This document shows positions 1 to 9,388 of a stretch of 64,000 nucleotides of DNA, piece after piece (positions within the stretch are counted from its first letter, which is position 1; every line of letters begins with the position of its first letter). The notes below the pieces were generated by a model. That model ran no database searches, was not told where the DNA came from, and worked only from the letters and a program-made list of their open reading frames with translations. The stretch comes from Candidatus Magnetominusculus dajiuhuensis (lineage in GTDB: Bacteria > Nitrospirota > Thermodesulfovibrionia > Thermodesulfovibrionales > Magnetobacteriaceae): positions 15,186-79,185 of the forward strand of contig JADFXP010000001.1 in NCBI GenBank assembly GCA_015233465.1. Direction: 5' to 3'. Position numbers and translations under genes: made by a program.

Positions 1-303
1 GCTTTCCTTTAATACATTAAAACCAAGAATTCCATGATTAACAGATTTTTTATCCTCAAATGTTCCATATAGCGCAACCTGTTTAAAACGTCCTACATCA
101 TGAAATAACGCTGCAATCTCAGCAATAATCAACTGCTCCTCTGTCTGAGAAAGAGATTTAGATATTGATATCATATTTTCACAGACATATGTAGTATGAA
201 TTTGTTTGAGTTGTATATTTTTAGTTAATTCCTCATCACCATAAAAGGATAAGCAATAATTATTAAACCAACTGCGCAAATTATTTAATATATCTTTATT
301 CAT
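1..303 (-). CDS. HD-domain protein, partial (3' end beyond window)
   Basis: The first 101 codons of a reverse-strand gene can be read; it starts with ATG at 303 and leaves the window at base 1. The translation has His36 and then FHDVGRF with the HD doublet at residues 68-69, followed by SVNHGILGF. This is the spacing of metal-dependent HD phosphohydrolases. The substrate cannot be told, because the C-terminal part is missing. It was found by reading the strand directly. A copy of the modular intergenic repeat lies just upstream, between it and alr. Confidence 0.7.
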   Translation of the reverse strand, partial: MNKDILNNLRSWFNNYCLSFYGDEELTKNIQLKQIHTTYVCENMISISKSLSQTEEQLIIAEIAALFHDVGRFKQVALYGTFEDKKSVNHGILGFNVLKES

Positions 304-316
304 TTAAATATCCTTT

Positions 317-420
317 AAAGCATGAGGGTTTTTATAACGGGGTCTTAGACCCCTGCCCTCAAACTCCCGTAAAGGGATTTTTTAAAACGGGTCTGAGACC
401 CTCCCTTTGAACCCATTATT
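317..420. repeat. Modular palindromic repeat A, copy 1 (overlaps alr 3' end)
   Basis: Contains the hairpin GGGGTCTTAGACCCC at 339-353 and, read on the minus strand, the family's opening sequence AATGGGTTCAAAGGG at its right edge. The right-hand 39 bases are inside the alr reading frame. Other copies are listed separately. Confidence 0.7.
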
Positions 421-1503
421 TTCATATCTCCGACTATTAGTATTCCCAAGCGCAATTATTACCTCATATGGTATTGTTTGAGCAATCTTACTTAATTCAT
501 ATGCCGATGTCCCATCTCCAAGTAATATAACATCATCATTGACCTGTACATCAATAATATCCGTAACGTCTGCCATCGTTACATCCATACATACCCTTCC
601 AACAATCGGTGCGCTTTGACCCCTGATTATTACATGTGCCTGATTGGAATATAGCCTTGAATACCCATCCGCATAACCTATTGGCAGAACCCCTATCAAA
701 CTCTGGCGTTTTGTTACAAAAGTACGACCATAACTTATTGGTTTTCCTGCAGGTATCAAACGCACATCTAATAAACGGGTCATTACTTTCATTGCAGGTT
801 TTAGATCAGTGTCAGCATCGCCAAATGGACTGTAACCATAGAGCATAAGCCCAGGTCTTACAGCATCAAGCCTTGCATCTTTAAATGTCATAACTGCTGC
901 ACTGTTAGATATATGCCATATTGCATTTTTATTGATATTTGGCAGTTCTTTTTTTGCATTAACAAAACGCTCAAGCTGAATCTTTGCAAATTCCCTGTCT
1001 AATAAATCTGCCTCTGAAAAATGACTCATTACACCAGTTATATTAATGCCAGCTAATTTTGATACCTTATCATTAATAATTGTTATATCACGGTCAAATA
1101 AAAACCCAAGCCTTCCCATCCCTGTATCAATATTAATGTGTACATCGATTTGTTTATTTAATTTAAGGGCTGCGCGTGAGAGTTGTTGTGCAGTTGTTAG
1201 ATTGTAGATAACTGGAATTATGTCATATTTGATTATATCTGAAGGGTTTGTGGTGTCAAAGAATACGATTATTTTGTTTTTAATCCCGGATTCTCTAAGG
1301 ATAATTGCCTCACAGAGATATGCAACGCCAAAGGCATAAATCCTCATATTTTCAAGGGCTTTTGCCACTTCTTCTGCGCCATGTCCGTATGCGTCTGCTT
1401 TTATTACAGGGATGACGGCAGCGCTTTCGGAATATTTATTAACGCATGTAAAATTATGCTTTATGGCTTTAAGGTCAATCTCAACTGATACTGTATTTCT
1501 CAC
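382..1503 (-). CDS. alr: Alanine racemase
   Basis: A PLP-dependent enzyme that interconverts L- and D-alanine for peptidoglycan synthesis, in the cytoplasm. The N-terminal barrel carries the PLP lysine in VIKADAYGHG (Lys35). The C-terminal domain carries the catalytic tyrosine motif SYGRTF and then GYADGY. At 373 aa it has the usual family length. The in-frame start is GTG (1503), 18 bases after the tatA stop, with a weak ribosome site, so translation may be coupled. The last twelve residues (NNGFKGRVSDPF) and the stop are encoded by a dispersed intergenic repeat rather than by family-conserved sequence, so the native C-terminus probably lies near RRYEN. Confidence 0.95.
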   Translation of the reverse strand: MRNTVSVEIDLKAIKHNFTCVNKYSESAAVIPVIKADAYGHGAEEVAKALENMRIYAFGVAYLCEAIILRESGIKNKIIVFFDTTNPSDIIKYDIIPVIYNLTTAQQLSRAALKLNKQIDVHINIDTGMGRLGFLFDRDITIINDKVSKLAGINITGVMSHFSEADLLDREFAKIQLERFVNAKKELPNINKNAIWHISNSAAVMTFKDARLDAVRPGLMLYGYSPFGDADTDLKPAMKVMTRLLDVRLIPAGKPISYGRTFVTKRQSLIGVLPIGYADGYSRLYSNQAHVIIRGQSAPIVGRVCMDVTMADVTDIIDVQVNDDVILLGDGTSAYELSKIAQTIPYEVIIALGNTNSRRYENNGFKGRVSDPF

Positions 1504-1521
1504 ATTTAGCAGGAGCTGTCT

Positions 1522-1713
1522 TTATTTTTTTGCAGAGTCTTTTGCTGCTTTATCAGGAGTAACATCTATTTCATCCGGCTCTGTTGATGCCTTTTTAAAA
1601 TTCTTTAAAAATGACCCCATGCCCTTGCCAAGCTCTGGTAATTTTGAACCGCCAAATACTACCATCACTATTACCAAGATTACTAATAATTCCTGAAATC
1701 CTAATCCAAACAT
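1522..1713 (-). CDS. tatA: Sec-independent translocase subunit TatA/TatE
   Basis: A 63-aa inner-membrane protein of the twin-arginine export system. One N-terminal hydrophobic helix ([15 protein letters not shown]) is followed by the conserved [14 protein letters not shown] hinge, an amphipathic helix and a charged tail. Start ATG 1713 is preceded by AAGGAGG at ideal spacing. It lies between mobA and alr on the same strand (mobA, tatA, alr order). No tatB or tatC is visible here, which is common for scattered tat genes. TatA and TatE cannot be told apart from sequence alone. Confidence 0.93.
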   Translation of the reverse strand: MFGLGFQELLVILVIVMVVFGGSKLPELGKGMGSFLKNFKKASTEPDEIDVTPDKAAKDSAKK

Positions 1714-1732
1714 ATCTGCCTCCTTGAAACAC

Positions 1733-2323
1733 TTATTTGTTTCTATTATTAATTATAACATTTTTAAAATCATTAGGTGTATTAATATTTATAAAACTAC
1801 TTCCATCTTTATCTATTGAACAAATTACTTCCTCTAAAATATATTTACAATTAATTATTGGAAGCATCTTTTTAAGAGACAATTGTCCATTTTTTATATG
1901 TTCTTCAAGTATCGGTACCAGTCTTTTATGGTAGATAGAAAAAAGAGGTTGTGGAATGTCATTAAATAATGGAACAATTGCGTCATAGATTGATATATCT
2001 TTTATTGATATAAGATATCTGATAAGCTCTTCATTAACAAAGGGCATGTCGCAAGCTATGACAAAAATCTGATCGGTTTGTGCATTTAGCAGTGATGATA
2101 AAATCCCAGTCATAGGCCCGCTTATATTAGATACATCTCCAATTAATGGTAATTTTGTATTAAAGTAATTAATTGGGTCATTTGTGCTTATCAAGATTTG
2201 GTCAAATACTCTTCGGAATATCCTGAGATTTCGTGAGAGAATTGTCTCTCCATTTATCTTGATAAATGCCTTTTTTTCTGGGTATCTTGAATTTTGACCG
2301 CCAGCAAGTATTACGCCTGTCAT
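1733..2323 (-). CDS. mobA: Molybdenum cofactor guanylyltransferase (MobA-like)
   Basis: A nucleotidyltransferase expected to join GMP to molybdopterin to form the guanine dinucleotide cofactor. It opens with [10 protein letters not shown] followed by KKAF, the MobA form of the LAGGxSxRMGxxK nucleotide motif, here with Tyr-Pro in place of Met-Gly. Later come ISGPMTGI and the metal-binding ACDMPF. At 196 aa it has family length. It leads a reverse-strand run with tatA and alr, a reasonable pairing because Tat exports many molybdoenzymes, although no molybdoenzyme is present in the window. A related NTP-transferase role is the alternative. Confidence 0.85.
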   Translation of the reverse strand: MTGVILAGGQNSRYPEKKAFIKINGETILSRNLRIFRRVFDQILISTNDPINYFNTKLPLIGDVSNISGPMTGILSSLLNAQTDQIFVIACDMPFVNEELIRYLISIKDISIYDAIVPLFNDIPQPLFSIYHKRLVPILEEHIKNGQLSLKKMLPIINCKYILEEVICSIDKDGSSFININTPNDFKNVIINNRNK

Positions 2324-2410
2324 AACTTTGTTATTCCTATTTTAATTTATTATAAACAAATCTTGAAATTATTTTCAGCATATATAATCAAATCTGTTAT
2401 AAAATAGGAA

Positions 2411-4555
2411 ATGAATAAATATGATGATTTAATTTCTGAAAAGCCTATTGCAGACTGGCAGATTCTAATTATATCAGACGATAGCCAGTTGGCTCAAGAT
2501 TTACAAAAAAGGCTTGATGGATTAAATTGTAAGGGGATAAAGACTGCTGATTCCTGTGATGAAATAATGGCTGTAACTTTAAAGGAAAGAAATCTTCTTA
2601 TCCTTATAAGAGAGCCTTTAGCCTTAGAGACGAAGTGCAGGGATGTGATAAGGACTATTTCTGATACACTTGAAATACCCTTACTCCTTATTATAGAAAG
2701 TGACGATCATATTGGCACATATTATGAGCCTCATACATGTTTACGGCTTTATAATTTAGAAGATGATCTTTTTTTATATGAGGCAATAGAATCTGCAATA
2801 ATTGCTCATGTCCTAAAAAAACGCGTTAATGCCTCTGATGCGGTCTTTTTAGCGCTTTTTAAAGCAATTCCTGATATGGTTTATTCTGTAATAAATGAAC
2901 CTGTAAATCAGTTTTATGATGCAGTTGAACAGGGTGCAAGCATTATCATTGCGTTATCTATAGATGGTAATATTAAGTATATTAATAAAATATTTGAAGA
3001 AGTTACAGGATTTGATAGATATGATTTTTATGGTAAGCATGTCTTATCCTTGCTTCCGCTTGAAGAGAGCCTTGTATTTAAAAATGACGGCCTTTTATTA
3101 ATTAAAAAAGGAGAAATTTATAGAGGGCAATTTGGACTTATTTCACAAACTGGTTCAAAGATTCCAACTTTTGCTGTTATTTCACCTCTTAGGGATATTA
3201 ATAACGGTATTCAGGGATTTATTATTATTGTTGATCTAAATATTCCTTCGTCAACTGATTATCTTGATGATTATACTTATGATAAAACTACTGGACTGCT
3301 AAGACGTAATAAATTTATTGAATTAATAGATATCTGGATTAAAGATCAGGAGGGGCAAAATAATTTTGCAGCCCTTATTCAAATAGATATTGATGGATTT
3401 AAATTTATTAATAATACACTTGGGCACATCACAGCGGATAATTTTTTGAGACACATTACGGAATCTATCAAAGGCATCATAGGCAGTGATGAATTTAATA
3501 CTGTAGATGTAATTATTGGAAGATTTGGTGAGGATGAATTGTCTTTGTTTTTATGTTCAAATGAATTTGATGCAGTTAAACTTGCTGAAAAGATACGTAA
3601 ACGCGTTGAAATATCTCAATTTAAGGATGCTCCGTTTCATGCGACTGTGAGCATTGGGATTGCTTATTATCCGCAGCATGGAGTTGATTCAAAAGAACTG
3701 ATCATGAAGGCAAATGCAGCGCTTTTACATGCAAAAGAATCTGGCAAAAACAACTGTCATGTATTTGATGAAAGTCATGAATTTCTAAATAAGATTCATT
3801 TAACCATTAATATAAAGGAAAATATCCTAAAAGCACTTGCGCAGGATAGGTTTGAACCGTGGTTTCAGCCGCAGCTTGATTTAAAGACTAATACTATAGA
3901 TCATTATGAGGCTCTTGCTAGAATGCGGGATATTGATGGGTCAATAATCCTGCCGTATGCCTTTATTAAGACTGCAGAATCTAATTCATTAGTAGGTTAT
4001 ATTGACAGGGTAATAATTGAAAAAACTATGTTTAGACAAGCTGAGATTGCAGATCACTATAGGCATGTAAGTTTTTCTGTGAATCTTTCTGCTAAAAATA
4101 TTGGAGACGTTCAGTTATTAGAATATCTAAAGTTTAAGATTGCAGAGACTAAGATAGACCCAAAACGTCTTATATTTGAAATCACAGAGACAGAGGCGAT
4201 ATTAGACCTTGAATCAGCGATAGATTTTATCAGTCAGCTTAGATCGCTTGGTTGTCAATTTGCACTTGATGATTTTGGAGTAGGGTTCACGTCCTTTGTA
4301 TATTTGAGAAAGATGAATGTGGATATAATCAAGATAGATGGTTCTTTTATAGTTAATCTTGATAAAAATAAAGGTGACCGTTTAATAGTAAAGGCAATGG
4401 TAGATATGGCAAAGGGGATGGGGATAAAGACTGTAGCAGAGTTTGTAGAAAATGAAGCGTCCTTACAAATTCTCAGAGAATTAGGAGTAGATTTTGCCCA
4501 GGGTTATCTTATAGGTAAACCCTCTCCAGTGCTTGTATCAAAATTTACGATATAG
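2411..4555 (+). CDS. Pseudo-receiver / PAS / degenerate GGDEF / EAL c-di-GMP phosphodiesterase
   Basis: A 714-aa cytoplasmic protein. Residues 15-135 look like a response-regulator receiver (ILIISDDS) but the phosphoacceptor strand reads LILIREP, without aspartate. A PAS domain follows at about 165-280, then a GGDEF domain at about 290-450 whose active site is GEDEL instead of GGDEF, so cyclase activity is unlikely. The C-terminal EAL domain (about 460-710) keeps EALAR, NLSAKN, FEITETE, DDFGVG, KIDGSF, AEFVEN and QGYLIG, so it should hydrolyse c-di-GMP. In related proteins degenerate GGDEF domains often bind GTP as regulators. It is a single gene, divergent from mobA, with a repeat copy just after its stop. 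Confidence 0.9.
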   Translation: MNKYDDLISEKPIADWQILIISDDSQLAQDLQKRLDGLNCKGIKTADSCDEIMAVTLKERNLLILIREPLALETKCRDVIRTISDTLEIPLLLIIESDDHIGTYYEPHTCLRLYNLEDDLFLYEAIESAIIAHVLKKRVNASDAVFLALFKAIPDMVYSVINEPVNQFYDAVEQGASIIIALSIDGNIKYINKIFEEVTGFDRYDFYGKHVLSLLPLEESLVFKNDGLLLIKKGEIYRGQFGLISQTGSKIPTFAVISPLRDINNGIQGFIIIVDLNIPSSTDYLDDYTYDKTTGLLRRNKFIELIDIWIKDQEGQNNFAALIQIDIDGFKFINNTLGHITADNFLRHITESIKGIIGSDEFNTVDVIIGRFGEDELSLFLCSNEFDAVKLAEKIRKRVEISQFKDAPFHATVSIGIAYYPQHGVDSKELIMKANAALLHAKESGKNNCHVFDESHEFLNKIHLTINIKENILKALAQDRFEPWFQPQLDLKTNTIDHYEALARMRDIDGSIILPYAFIKTAESNSLVGYIDRVIIEKTMFRQAEIADHYRHVSFSVNLSAKNIGDVQLLEYLKFKIAETKIDPKRLIFEITETEAILDLESAIDFISQLRSLGCQFALDDFGVGFTSFVYLRKMNVDIIKIDGSFIVNLDKNKGDRLIVKAMVDMAKGMGIKTVAEFVENEASLQILRELGVDFAQGYLIGKPSPVLVSKFTI

Positions 4556-4557
4556 CA

Positions 4558-4620
4558 AATAGGTTCAAAGGGACGAGTCCCTTTGCAGGGATTTTTAAGG
4601 GGCAGAGCCCCTTAAAGGTT
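4558..4620. repeat. Modular palindromic repeat A, copy 2
   Basis: GGTTCAAAGGGACGAGTCCC followed by a GGGGCAGAGCCCC hairpin. It fills the gap between two convergent genes and may also act as a bidirectional terminator. Confidence 0.75.
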
Positions 4621-4623
4621 ATT

Positions 4624-5298
4624 TTATTCAATCTTAGAGAGACAGTTATTCCTATCAATATCTATTTCAATCTTAAATCCAAACATATGTAAAGTTTGTT
4701 CAAGTGGTCGTCCTAGTAGAAGCGGGATGTATTCAGGTTTAATGGACAAATTTTTAGCAAGTAATGGCCGCATGTCTGCGTCATATTGTAGGATTTCAAA
4801 TATTTCTTGAGTAACATCTTTACCTTCGGCAATATCATCAAATAATTCTTTGAGGGTTTCGTAGCTGCATCTTATTTCATGATTATTAACAATAATTGTG
4901 AGAGAATCGTCACCTGCAAGCAGGATAGAACGAGTTAATTTATCTTCAAGAAATGCCTCCATGAGTTTTTCTGAATTCCAGCACTCAAATTTTTCACATT
5001 GGAGCGGGCGGTGTTCATAAATGGAACACTCATTGCCTTGATCTTTAAAGAACTTACAAGTCCGTTGTCCTTCAAGTTCCTTGACCTTTATGAGTTCAAA
5101 ATCAATATTAATGAGTTTATCTTCAATATTATTGTATACAAGTTCGCCAGATCTGATAGTGTAGAGGTCTGAATAAGAGAGATGCCCCTCAGTTAAGAGC
5201 TTAGCATCAGAAATATGTAGTGTAGGACCGCCTTTTCTGCAGCACTCTCCGCATCTATTGCAATTGACTTGAATTGGCCCTGATGTAATAATTTCCAT
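4624..5298 (-). CDS. YkgJ-family zinc/iron-chelating (Cys-cluster) protein
   Basis: A 224-aa protein with the YkgJ-type cysteine set: CNRCGECC near residue 14, then CKFFKDQGNECSIYEHRPLQ and CEKFEC about 90 residues later. Family members are thought to bind an Fe-S cluster or zinc; their reactions are not established. ATG 5298 is preceded by AAGGAG. It stands alone between convergent and divergent neighbours. A second, divergent member of the same family lies at 27307-28092. Confidence 0.8.
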   Translation of the reverse strand: MEIITSGPIQVNCNRCGECCRKGGPTLHISDAKLLTEGHLSYSDLYTIRSGELVYNNIEDKLINIDFELIKVKELEGQRTCKFFKDQGNECSIYEHRPLQCEKFECWNSEKLMEAFLEDKLTRSILLAGDDSLTIIVNNHEIRCSYETLKELFDDIAEGKDVTQEIFEILQYDADMRPLLAKNLSIKPEYIPLLLGRPLEQTLHMFGFKIEIDIDRNNCLSKIE

Positions 5299-5365
5299 AA
5301 TTAAACTCCTTTTATAATAAATTTATAATCTTTTAGGTAATGTTTGACATTTTATCATAAAAGTG

Positions 5366-5394
5366 TTTACTTTATATAGTGAATAAAGTATATA
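5366..5394 (+). promoter_or_regulatory. Candidate sigma-70 promoter of tRNA-Pro
   Basis: TTTACT (5366-5371), a 17-base spacer, then TATATA (5389-5394), 15 bases ahead of the tRNA. A nearby TTGACA at 5344 is an alternative -35 element but has no good -10 partner. Confidence 0.45.
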
Positions 5395-5409
5395 CTAATA
5401 ATAATTAAT

Positions 5410-5486
5410 CGGGGCGTAGCGCAGTTTGGTAGCGCACCTGCCTTGGGAGCAGGGGGCCGGAGGTTCAAATCCTCTCGCCCCGACCA
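5410..5486 (+). tRNA. tRNA-Pro (anticodon TGG)
   Basis: A 77-base cloverleaf. The acceptor CGGGGCG pairs with CGCCCCG, with the C1-G72 pair typical of tRNA-Pro. The anticodon stem-loop is CCTGC-CTTGGGA-GCAGG, and the T-loop is GGTTCAAATCC. The discriminator is A and CCA is encoded. Confidence 0.97.
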
Positions 5487-5521
5487 ATAAATTTAAAATA
5501 TTTAACCAATTAAAAATAAGT

Positions 5522-5615
5522 AGCAATGGGTTCAATGTGGATGAGTCCCTTTCGGCAGCCATCCCCTTAAGGGAGAATTTTGGCAGGGGTTTAAGACCTT
5601 GTTTTAAAAACCTTC
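5522..5615. repeat. Modular palindromic repeat A, copy 3 (degenerate)
   Basis: AATGGGTTCAATGTGGATGAGTCCC, CCCCTTAAGGG and GGGGTTTAAGACC modules with several mismatches. It fills the gap between tRNA-Pro and recO. Confidence 0.6.
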
Positions 5616-5671
5616 AAAAAGATAAATTTCCTGCCCTACTATTTTTAGTCTCTATTCCTTTATAATATTTA

Positions 5672-6442
5672 ATGCGCAATATTACTGAAGGCATAATCTT
5701 AAAGAGTTTCCCTTTAGGTGAGGCAGACCTTATTGTCACCATTTATACCCTTGATTATGGTCTTGTAAGGGTCTTTGCCAAGAGTCCAAGAAAGACAAAG
5801 AGCCGTTTTGGCAGTTCTTTAGAGCCTTTTAGTTATAATAAGATAACTTTTTTGGGTAATGAGGATAATAACCTTCCACGTTTAATTCAGGCAGACATAA
5901 TCTATCCATTTCAGAGTCTTCGAGATAATCTTAAATGTTATATTAAATCTACTGAAATCCTTGAGGTAACATTAAACCTTCAGCCAGAACGTCTTATTGT
6001 TAAGGAATTATTTTATATATTGCTTGATACTCTTAAAAAATTGGACTCTGAATGTAATACCAATAGATGGAATTTGTTTTATAAGATAAAATTGCTTAAA
6101 TATTCTGGTTTGGCACCTGAACTAAGCGGATGTGTAATATGTAATTGTGCGGGCAGGACTTTTTATATTCATGAGGGCGCGGTAATTTGTGAGGATTGTT
6201 TTATTAAAGGCGATTATCCACGTAAGATCAGCCTTTCTCAAGGCGCGATTAATCTATATATTACTATTTTAAAATGGAATTGGGATAATCTTCATAGAAT
6301 TAAGCCCTCTGATATTTTGAATTCAGAACTTAATAATATGATAGACAGGCACATTGAATATAGGTCTGAAAGAAATCTAAAGACTAAATGGTTTAATTTT
6401 AAAGTTCAGCAGGTAATGGGGAGTTCTGTTACTACTCCATAA
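5672..6442 (+). CDS. recO: DNA repair protein RecO
   Basis: A recombination mediator of the RecFOR pathway that loads RecA onto SSB-coated single strands. The N-terminal OB fold starts ITEGIILKSFPLGEADLIVTI and continues GLVRVFAKSPRK. The helical C-terminal domain has a four-cysteine zinc site (CVICNC ... CEDC, about residues 154-176). At 256 aa it has normal length. It stands at the head of a tightly spaced run with the hybrid kinase starting 8 bases later, so the two may be co-transcribed. Confidence 0.93.
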   Translation: MRNITEGIILKSFPLGEADLIVTIYTLDYGLVRVFAKSPRKTKSRFGSSLEPFSYNKITFLGNEDNNLPRLIQADIIYPFQSLRDNLKCYIKSTEILEVTLNLQPERLIVKELFYILLDTLKKLDSECNTNRWNLFYKIKLLKYSGLAPELSGCVICNCAGRTFYIHEGAVICEDCFIKGDYPRKISLSQGAINLYITILKWNWDNLHRIKPSDILNSELNNMIDRHIEYRSERNLKTKWFNFKVQQVMGSSVTTP

Positions 6443-6450
6443 TAAATTTT

Positions 6451-9324
6451 ATGTTAAATAGATCAATAATTTCAAAGGAACGTGTTAAAAGTTTTTTTGC
6501 TGCTTTTGTGCCCTTGACGATTCTTTTTACAGGGATAGAGGGTGTTATTTATTTTGTTGAGACTAATTTTGCCGATTATGCCTTATTTAATCCAATAATA
6601 GAAGGTTTAAAATATGATAATTTTATTGTTGCTAAAAGAGAATTATTAATTAAACTTTCTTTTCTTTATATAATTCTTATAATTATTGCAGTTATTGGCT
6701 CATATATTTATATGCGTTTATACATTTCTCGCCGTAAATCTGAGGAATGGCTTAAAAAACTTTCACAAGCTGTTGAGCAAAGTCCTGGTATGGTAATGAT
6801 TACAGATAAATTCGGACAAATTGAGTATATTAATCCAAGTTTTACAAAGGTTACAGATTATAAATTAATTGAATTAGTTGGTACAACACTTGATATGTTT
6901 GATATAGAGGGGAAGCCTTTAAGATTAAATAAAGAGGTATTTGTAGACATAATCTCATATGGCAGTTGGAAAGGGGAGTTTAAGAGTAAAAAAAGAAATG
7001 GCGAGTTTTACATAGCATCATCTACGATTTCTCCGATTAAGGATGATGAAGGAGAGATTTCGCATTATGCAATAGTCTCTGAAAATACTACGGATTCAAG
7101 AGCAGTAGAGGAAAAAATGACAAGACTGGCAATGGCTATTGAATCCACTGCTGACGGTATTATTATTACAAATCCCGATGGAAAGATTGAATATATGAAC
7201 CCTGCAATGAAGTCAATTACTGGATGGAAAGATGAAGAGACTATTGGCAGGGATCTAAGTATAATTCAAAGTGGTTTGATGTCTAAGGAATTTTTTATGA
7301 AATTAAGTGAAAAACATCATATACCGGGAGTAGAACAGATAATAATGGCAGAGGAGTTTTATGCAGATATCTGGGAGGCAATGAAAAAGGGTAAGACTTG
7401 GAAGGGACAATTGTTAGGAAGAAGAAAGGTTGTTCCGCAAAATTTATCCCCAGAAATGTTAGAGCTCCCTGATCCTTCAATGTATTGGGCGCAGTCTACT
7501 ATTACGCCAATTTTTGATAAAAAAAATTCTATATTAGGATATGTTGTAACTCAGCGTGAAGTTACCAAGGAAGTCCTGAGAAAGGAAAAGATTAATATGC
7601 AGAAGGAGCAATTGGAGGATCGTCTAAAGGAGATTTCCCAATTGCGTAAACTCGATGAGGAGCATTTGAATGAGTTGAATATGGCTAATGTTCAATTGAA
7701 ACTGGCAATGGAAGAGGCATATAATGCGTATCGCTCAAAGGATGAATTTCTTGCAAATGTCAGTCATGAACTGCGCACTCCTATAATTGGGATAAGCGGC
7801 ATGATAGATATGCTTACTGAAACAGAATTAATGGATGAGCAGCGTGAATTTGTTGAATTAACAAAGCTGTCTGCTGATACATTATTGACTTTGATAAATG
7901 ATATATTAGATTTTTCCAAGATAGAGGCAGGAGGCATTGAACTTGAAAATTTACCGTTTAATGTGAGAACCCTTGTTAGAGATACTATTAAAATTCTTTA
8001 TTATAGGGCAAAAGATAAGGGGTTAAATCTTACTGAATTTATTCTCCCTAAGGTTCCACAAATAATAATAGGCGATTCAGTCAGGCTAAGGCAGATATTA
8101 ATTAATTTGATTGGTAATGCTATAAAATTTACTGATCAAGGAGCTGTGAAATTTTATTTGGAGGTTGAAGAATTAAATCAATATTGGGTAACACTTCATT
8201 TTAGTGTTATTGATACTGGTATTGGTATATCAGAGGAAAATCAAGTAAAGATATTTAAGGCATTTACTCAGGCAGACGGTTCAACTAGCCGTAAATACGG
8301 CGGAACTGGTCTTGGACTTGCCATTGCTGCGCAGCTTGTTGAAAAGATGAACGGCAGGATTTGGGTACAAAGCACAATAGGCCGCGGCAGTATATTTCAT
8401 TTTACTGCCAAGTTTGAATTATCTAAAGAAGATAATGCGATTATACCTCTGCCATTATTTGATCAAATCCTGAATCATGTTGAACCTGAAATTGATAGAA
8501 TTGTTGTAAAAAATAATAATGAAGATGCAATAAATCAGAATATTTCAGGGATTAGAGTATTAGTTGCTGAAGATAATATTGTAAATCAAAAATTTATAAA
8601 AACTTTACTGAAAAAAAAGGAATATCTTGTTACAATAGTAAATAATGGAAAGGAGGCTCTTAACATCCTTGAAATCAATCATTTTGATGTAATACTTATG
8701 GATATACATATGCCTGAGATGGATGGATTAGAGGCGACAAAAATTATTAGGGAAAAAGAGAATAATGGAAAATCTCATATCCCAATAATTGCTATAACAG
8801 CAAATATATCAAAAAGTGATCGAGAAAAATGCCTTGCAGTTGGAATGGATACATATTTGCCACGACCTATCAAGGCGCAAAGTTTATATGAAACTATAGA
8901 TAGCCTTCTTGGGGCTGGGACGACCCTTATGGCTGCCCAAAATAATGGGCAGGTACAAGACCAGTCCATTCGTGTTGATGATTTAGATGTATTTGATAAA
9001 GATTCAGTACTTGAGAGTATTGAAGGGGATACTGATTTATTAAAGGAATTGATTGGGATATTTTTGGTTAAATCACCTGAGCAGTTAGGTGAAATATCTC
9101 AAGCTATAGAATTAGGAGATCATGTGCAGCTTGAAAGAGCAGCGCATTCATTAAAGGGCTCGCTAAGTCATTTTTATGCAAAGAGCGCTTATAATGTTAT
9201 TATAAAACTTGAAGGTCTCGGCAGGGATAAAAGTGATATGTCAACTGCTCAGAAGTTATTTTTAGATTTGCAAAGGGAGATGGTGCGATTAAGTGAAAAA
9301 CTAATAGTGATAAACAAACAGTAA
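6451..9324 (+). CDS. Membrane hybrid histidine kinase (PAS-PAS-HisKA-HATPase-REC-Hpt)
   Basis: A 957-aa sensor with two membrane helices (about 18-36 and 66-90), an intervening segment of about 30 residues and then two PAS domains (about 100-220 and 225-370). The phosphoacceptor is His439 in SHELRTP. The ATPase domain has DTGIGI and GGTGLGLAI. The receiver phosphoacceptor is Asp751 (LMDIHMPEMDG), and a C-terminal Hpt domain carries His899 in AHSLKG. All relay residues are present, so a complete four-step phosphorelay can run within one protein and pass phosphate to a separate regulator. The REC-GGDEF protein encoded 64 bases downstream is the obvious candidate partner; this is inferred from position. 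Confidence 0.93.
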   Translation: MLNRSIISKERVKSFFAAFVPLTILFTGIEGVIYFVETNFADYALFNPIIEGLKYDNFIVAKRELLIKLSFLYIILIIIAVIGSYIYMRLYISRRKSEEWLKKLSQAVEQSPGMVMITDKFGQIEYINPSFTKVTDYKLIELVGTTLDMFDIEGKPLRLNKEVFVDIISYGSWKGEFKSKKRNGEFYIASSTISPIKDDEGEISHYAIVSENTTDSRAVEEKMTRLAMAIESTADGIIITNPDGKIEYMNPAMKSITGWKDEETIGRDLSIIQSGLMSKEFFMKLSEKHHIPGVEQIIMAEEFYADIWEAMKKGKTWKGQLLGRRKVVPQNLSPEMLELPDPSMYWAQSTITPIFDKKNSILGYVVTQREVTKEVLRKEKINMQKEQLEDRLKEISQLRKLDEEHLNELNMANVQLKLAMEEAYNAYRSKDEFLANVSHELRTPIIGISGMIDMLTETELMDEQREFVELTKLSADTLLTLINDILDFSKIEAGGIELENLPFNVRTLVRDTIKILYYRAKDKGLNLTEFILPKVPQIIIGDSVRLRQILINLIGNAIKFTDQGAVKFYLEVEELNQYWVTLHFSVIDTGIGISEENQVKIFKAFTQADGSTSRKYGGTGLGLAIAAQLVEKMNGRIWVQSTIGRGSIFHFTAKFELSKEDNAIIPLPLFDQILNHVEPEIDRIVVKNNNEDAINQNISGIRVLVAEDNIVNQKFIKTLLKKKEYLVTIVNNGKEALNILEINHFDVILMDIHMPEMDGLEATKIIREKENNGKSHIPIIAITANISKSDREKCLAVGMDTYLPRPIKAQSLYETIDSLLGAGTTLMAAQNNGQVQDQSIRVDDLDVFDKDSVLESIEGDTDLLKELIGIFLVKSPEQLGEISQAIELGDHVQLERAAHSLKGSLSHFYAKSAYNVIIKLEGLGRDKSDMSTAQKLFLDLQREMVRLSEKLIVINKQ

Positions 9325-9346
9325 TAAATATTTCCAAATATTTATT
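9323..9346. terminator. AT-only hairpin after the hybrid kinase
   Basis: AATAAATATTT and AAATATTTATT form an 11-bp stem with a 2-base loop directly after the stop codon. With no G or C in the stem it would be a weak terminator; an operator role is possible. Confidence 0.3.
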
Positions 9347-9388
9347 TAAATGTCTTTCACCTAACATGTTACACTTAATTTTTTTCAT

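Noticed and set aside
5426-5665. 79-codon plus-strand ORF over tRNA-Pro
   Set aside because: It runs through the tRNA and a repeat copy; no coding pattern or ribosome site.
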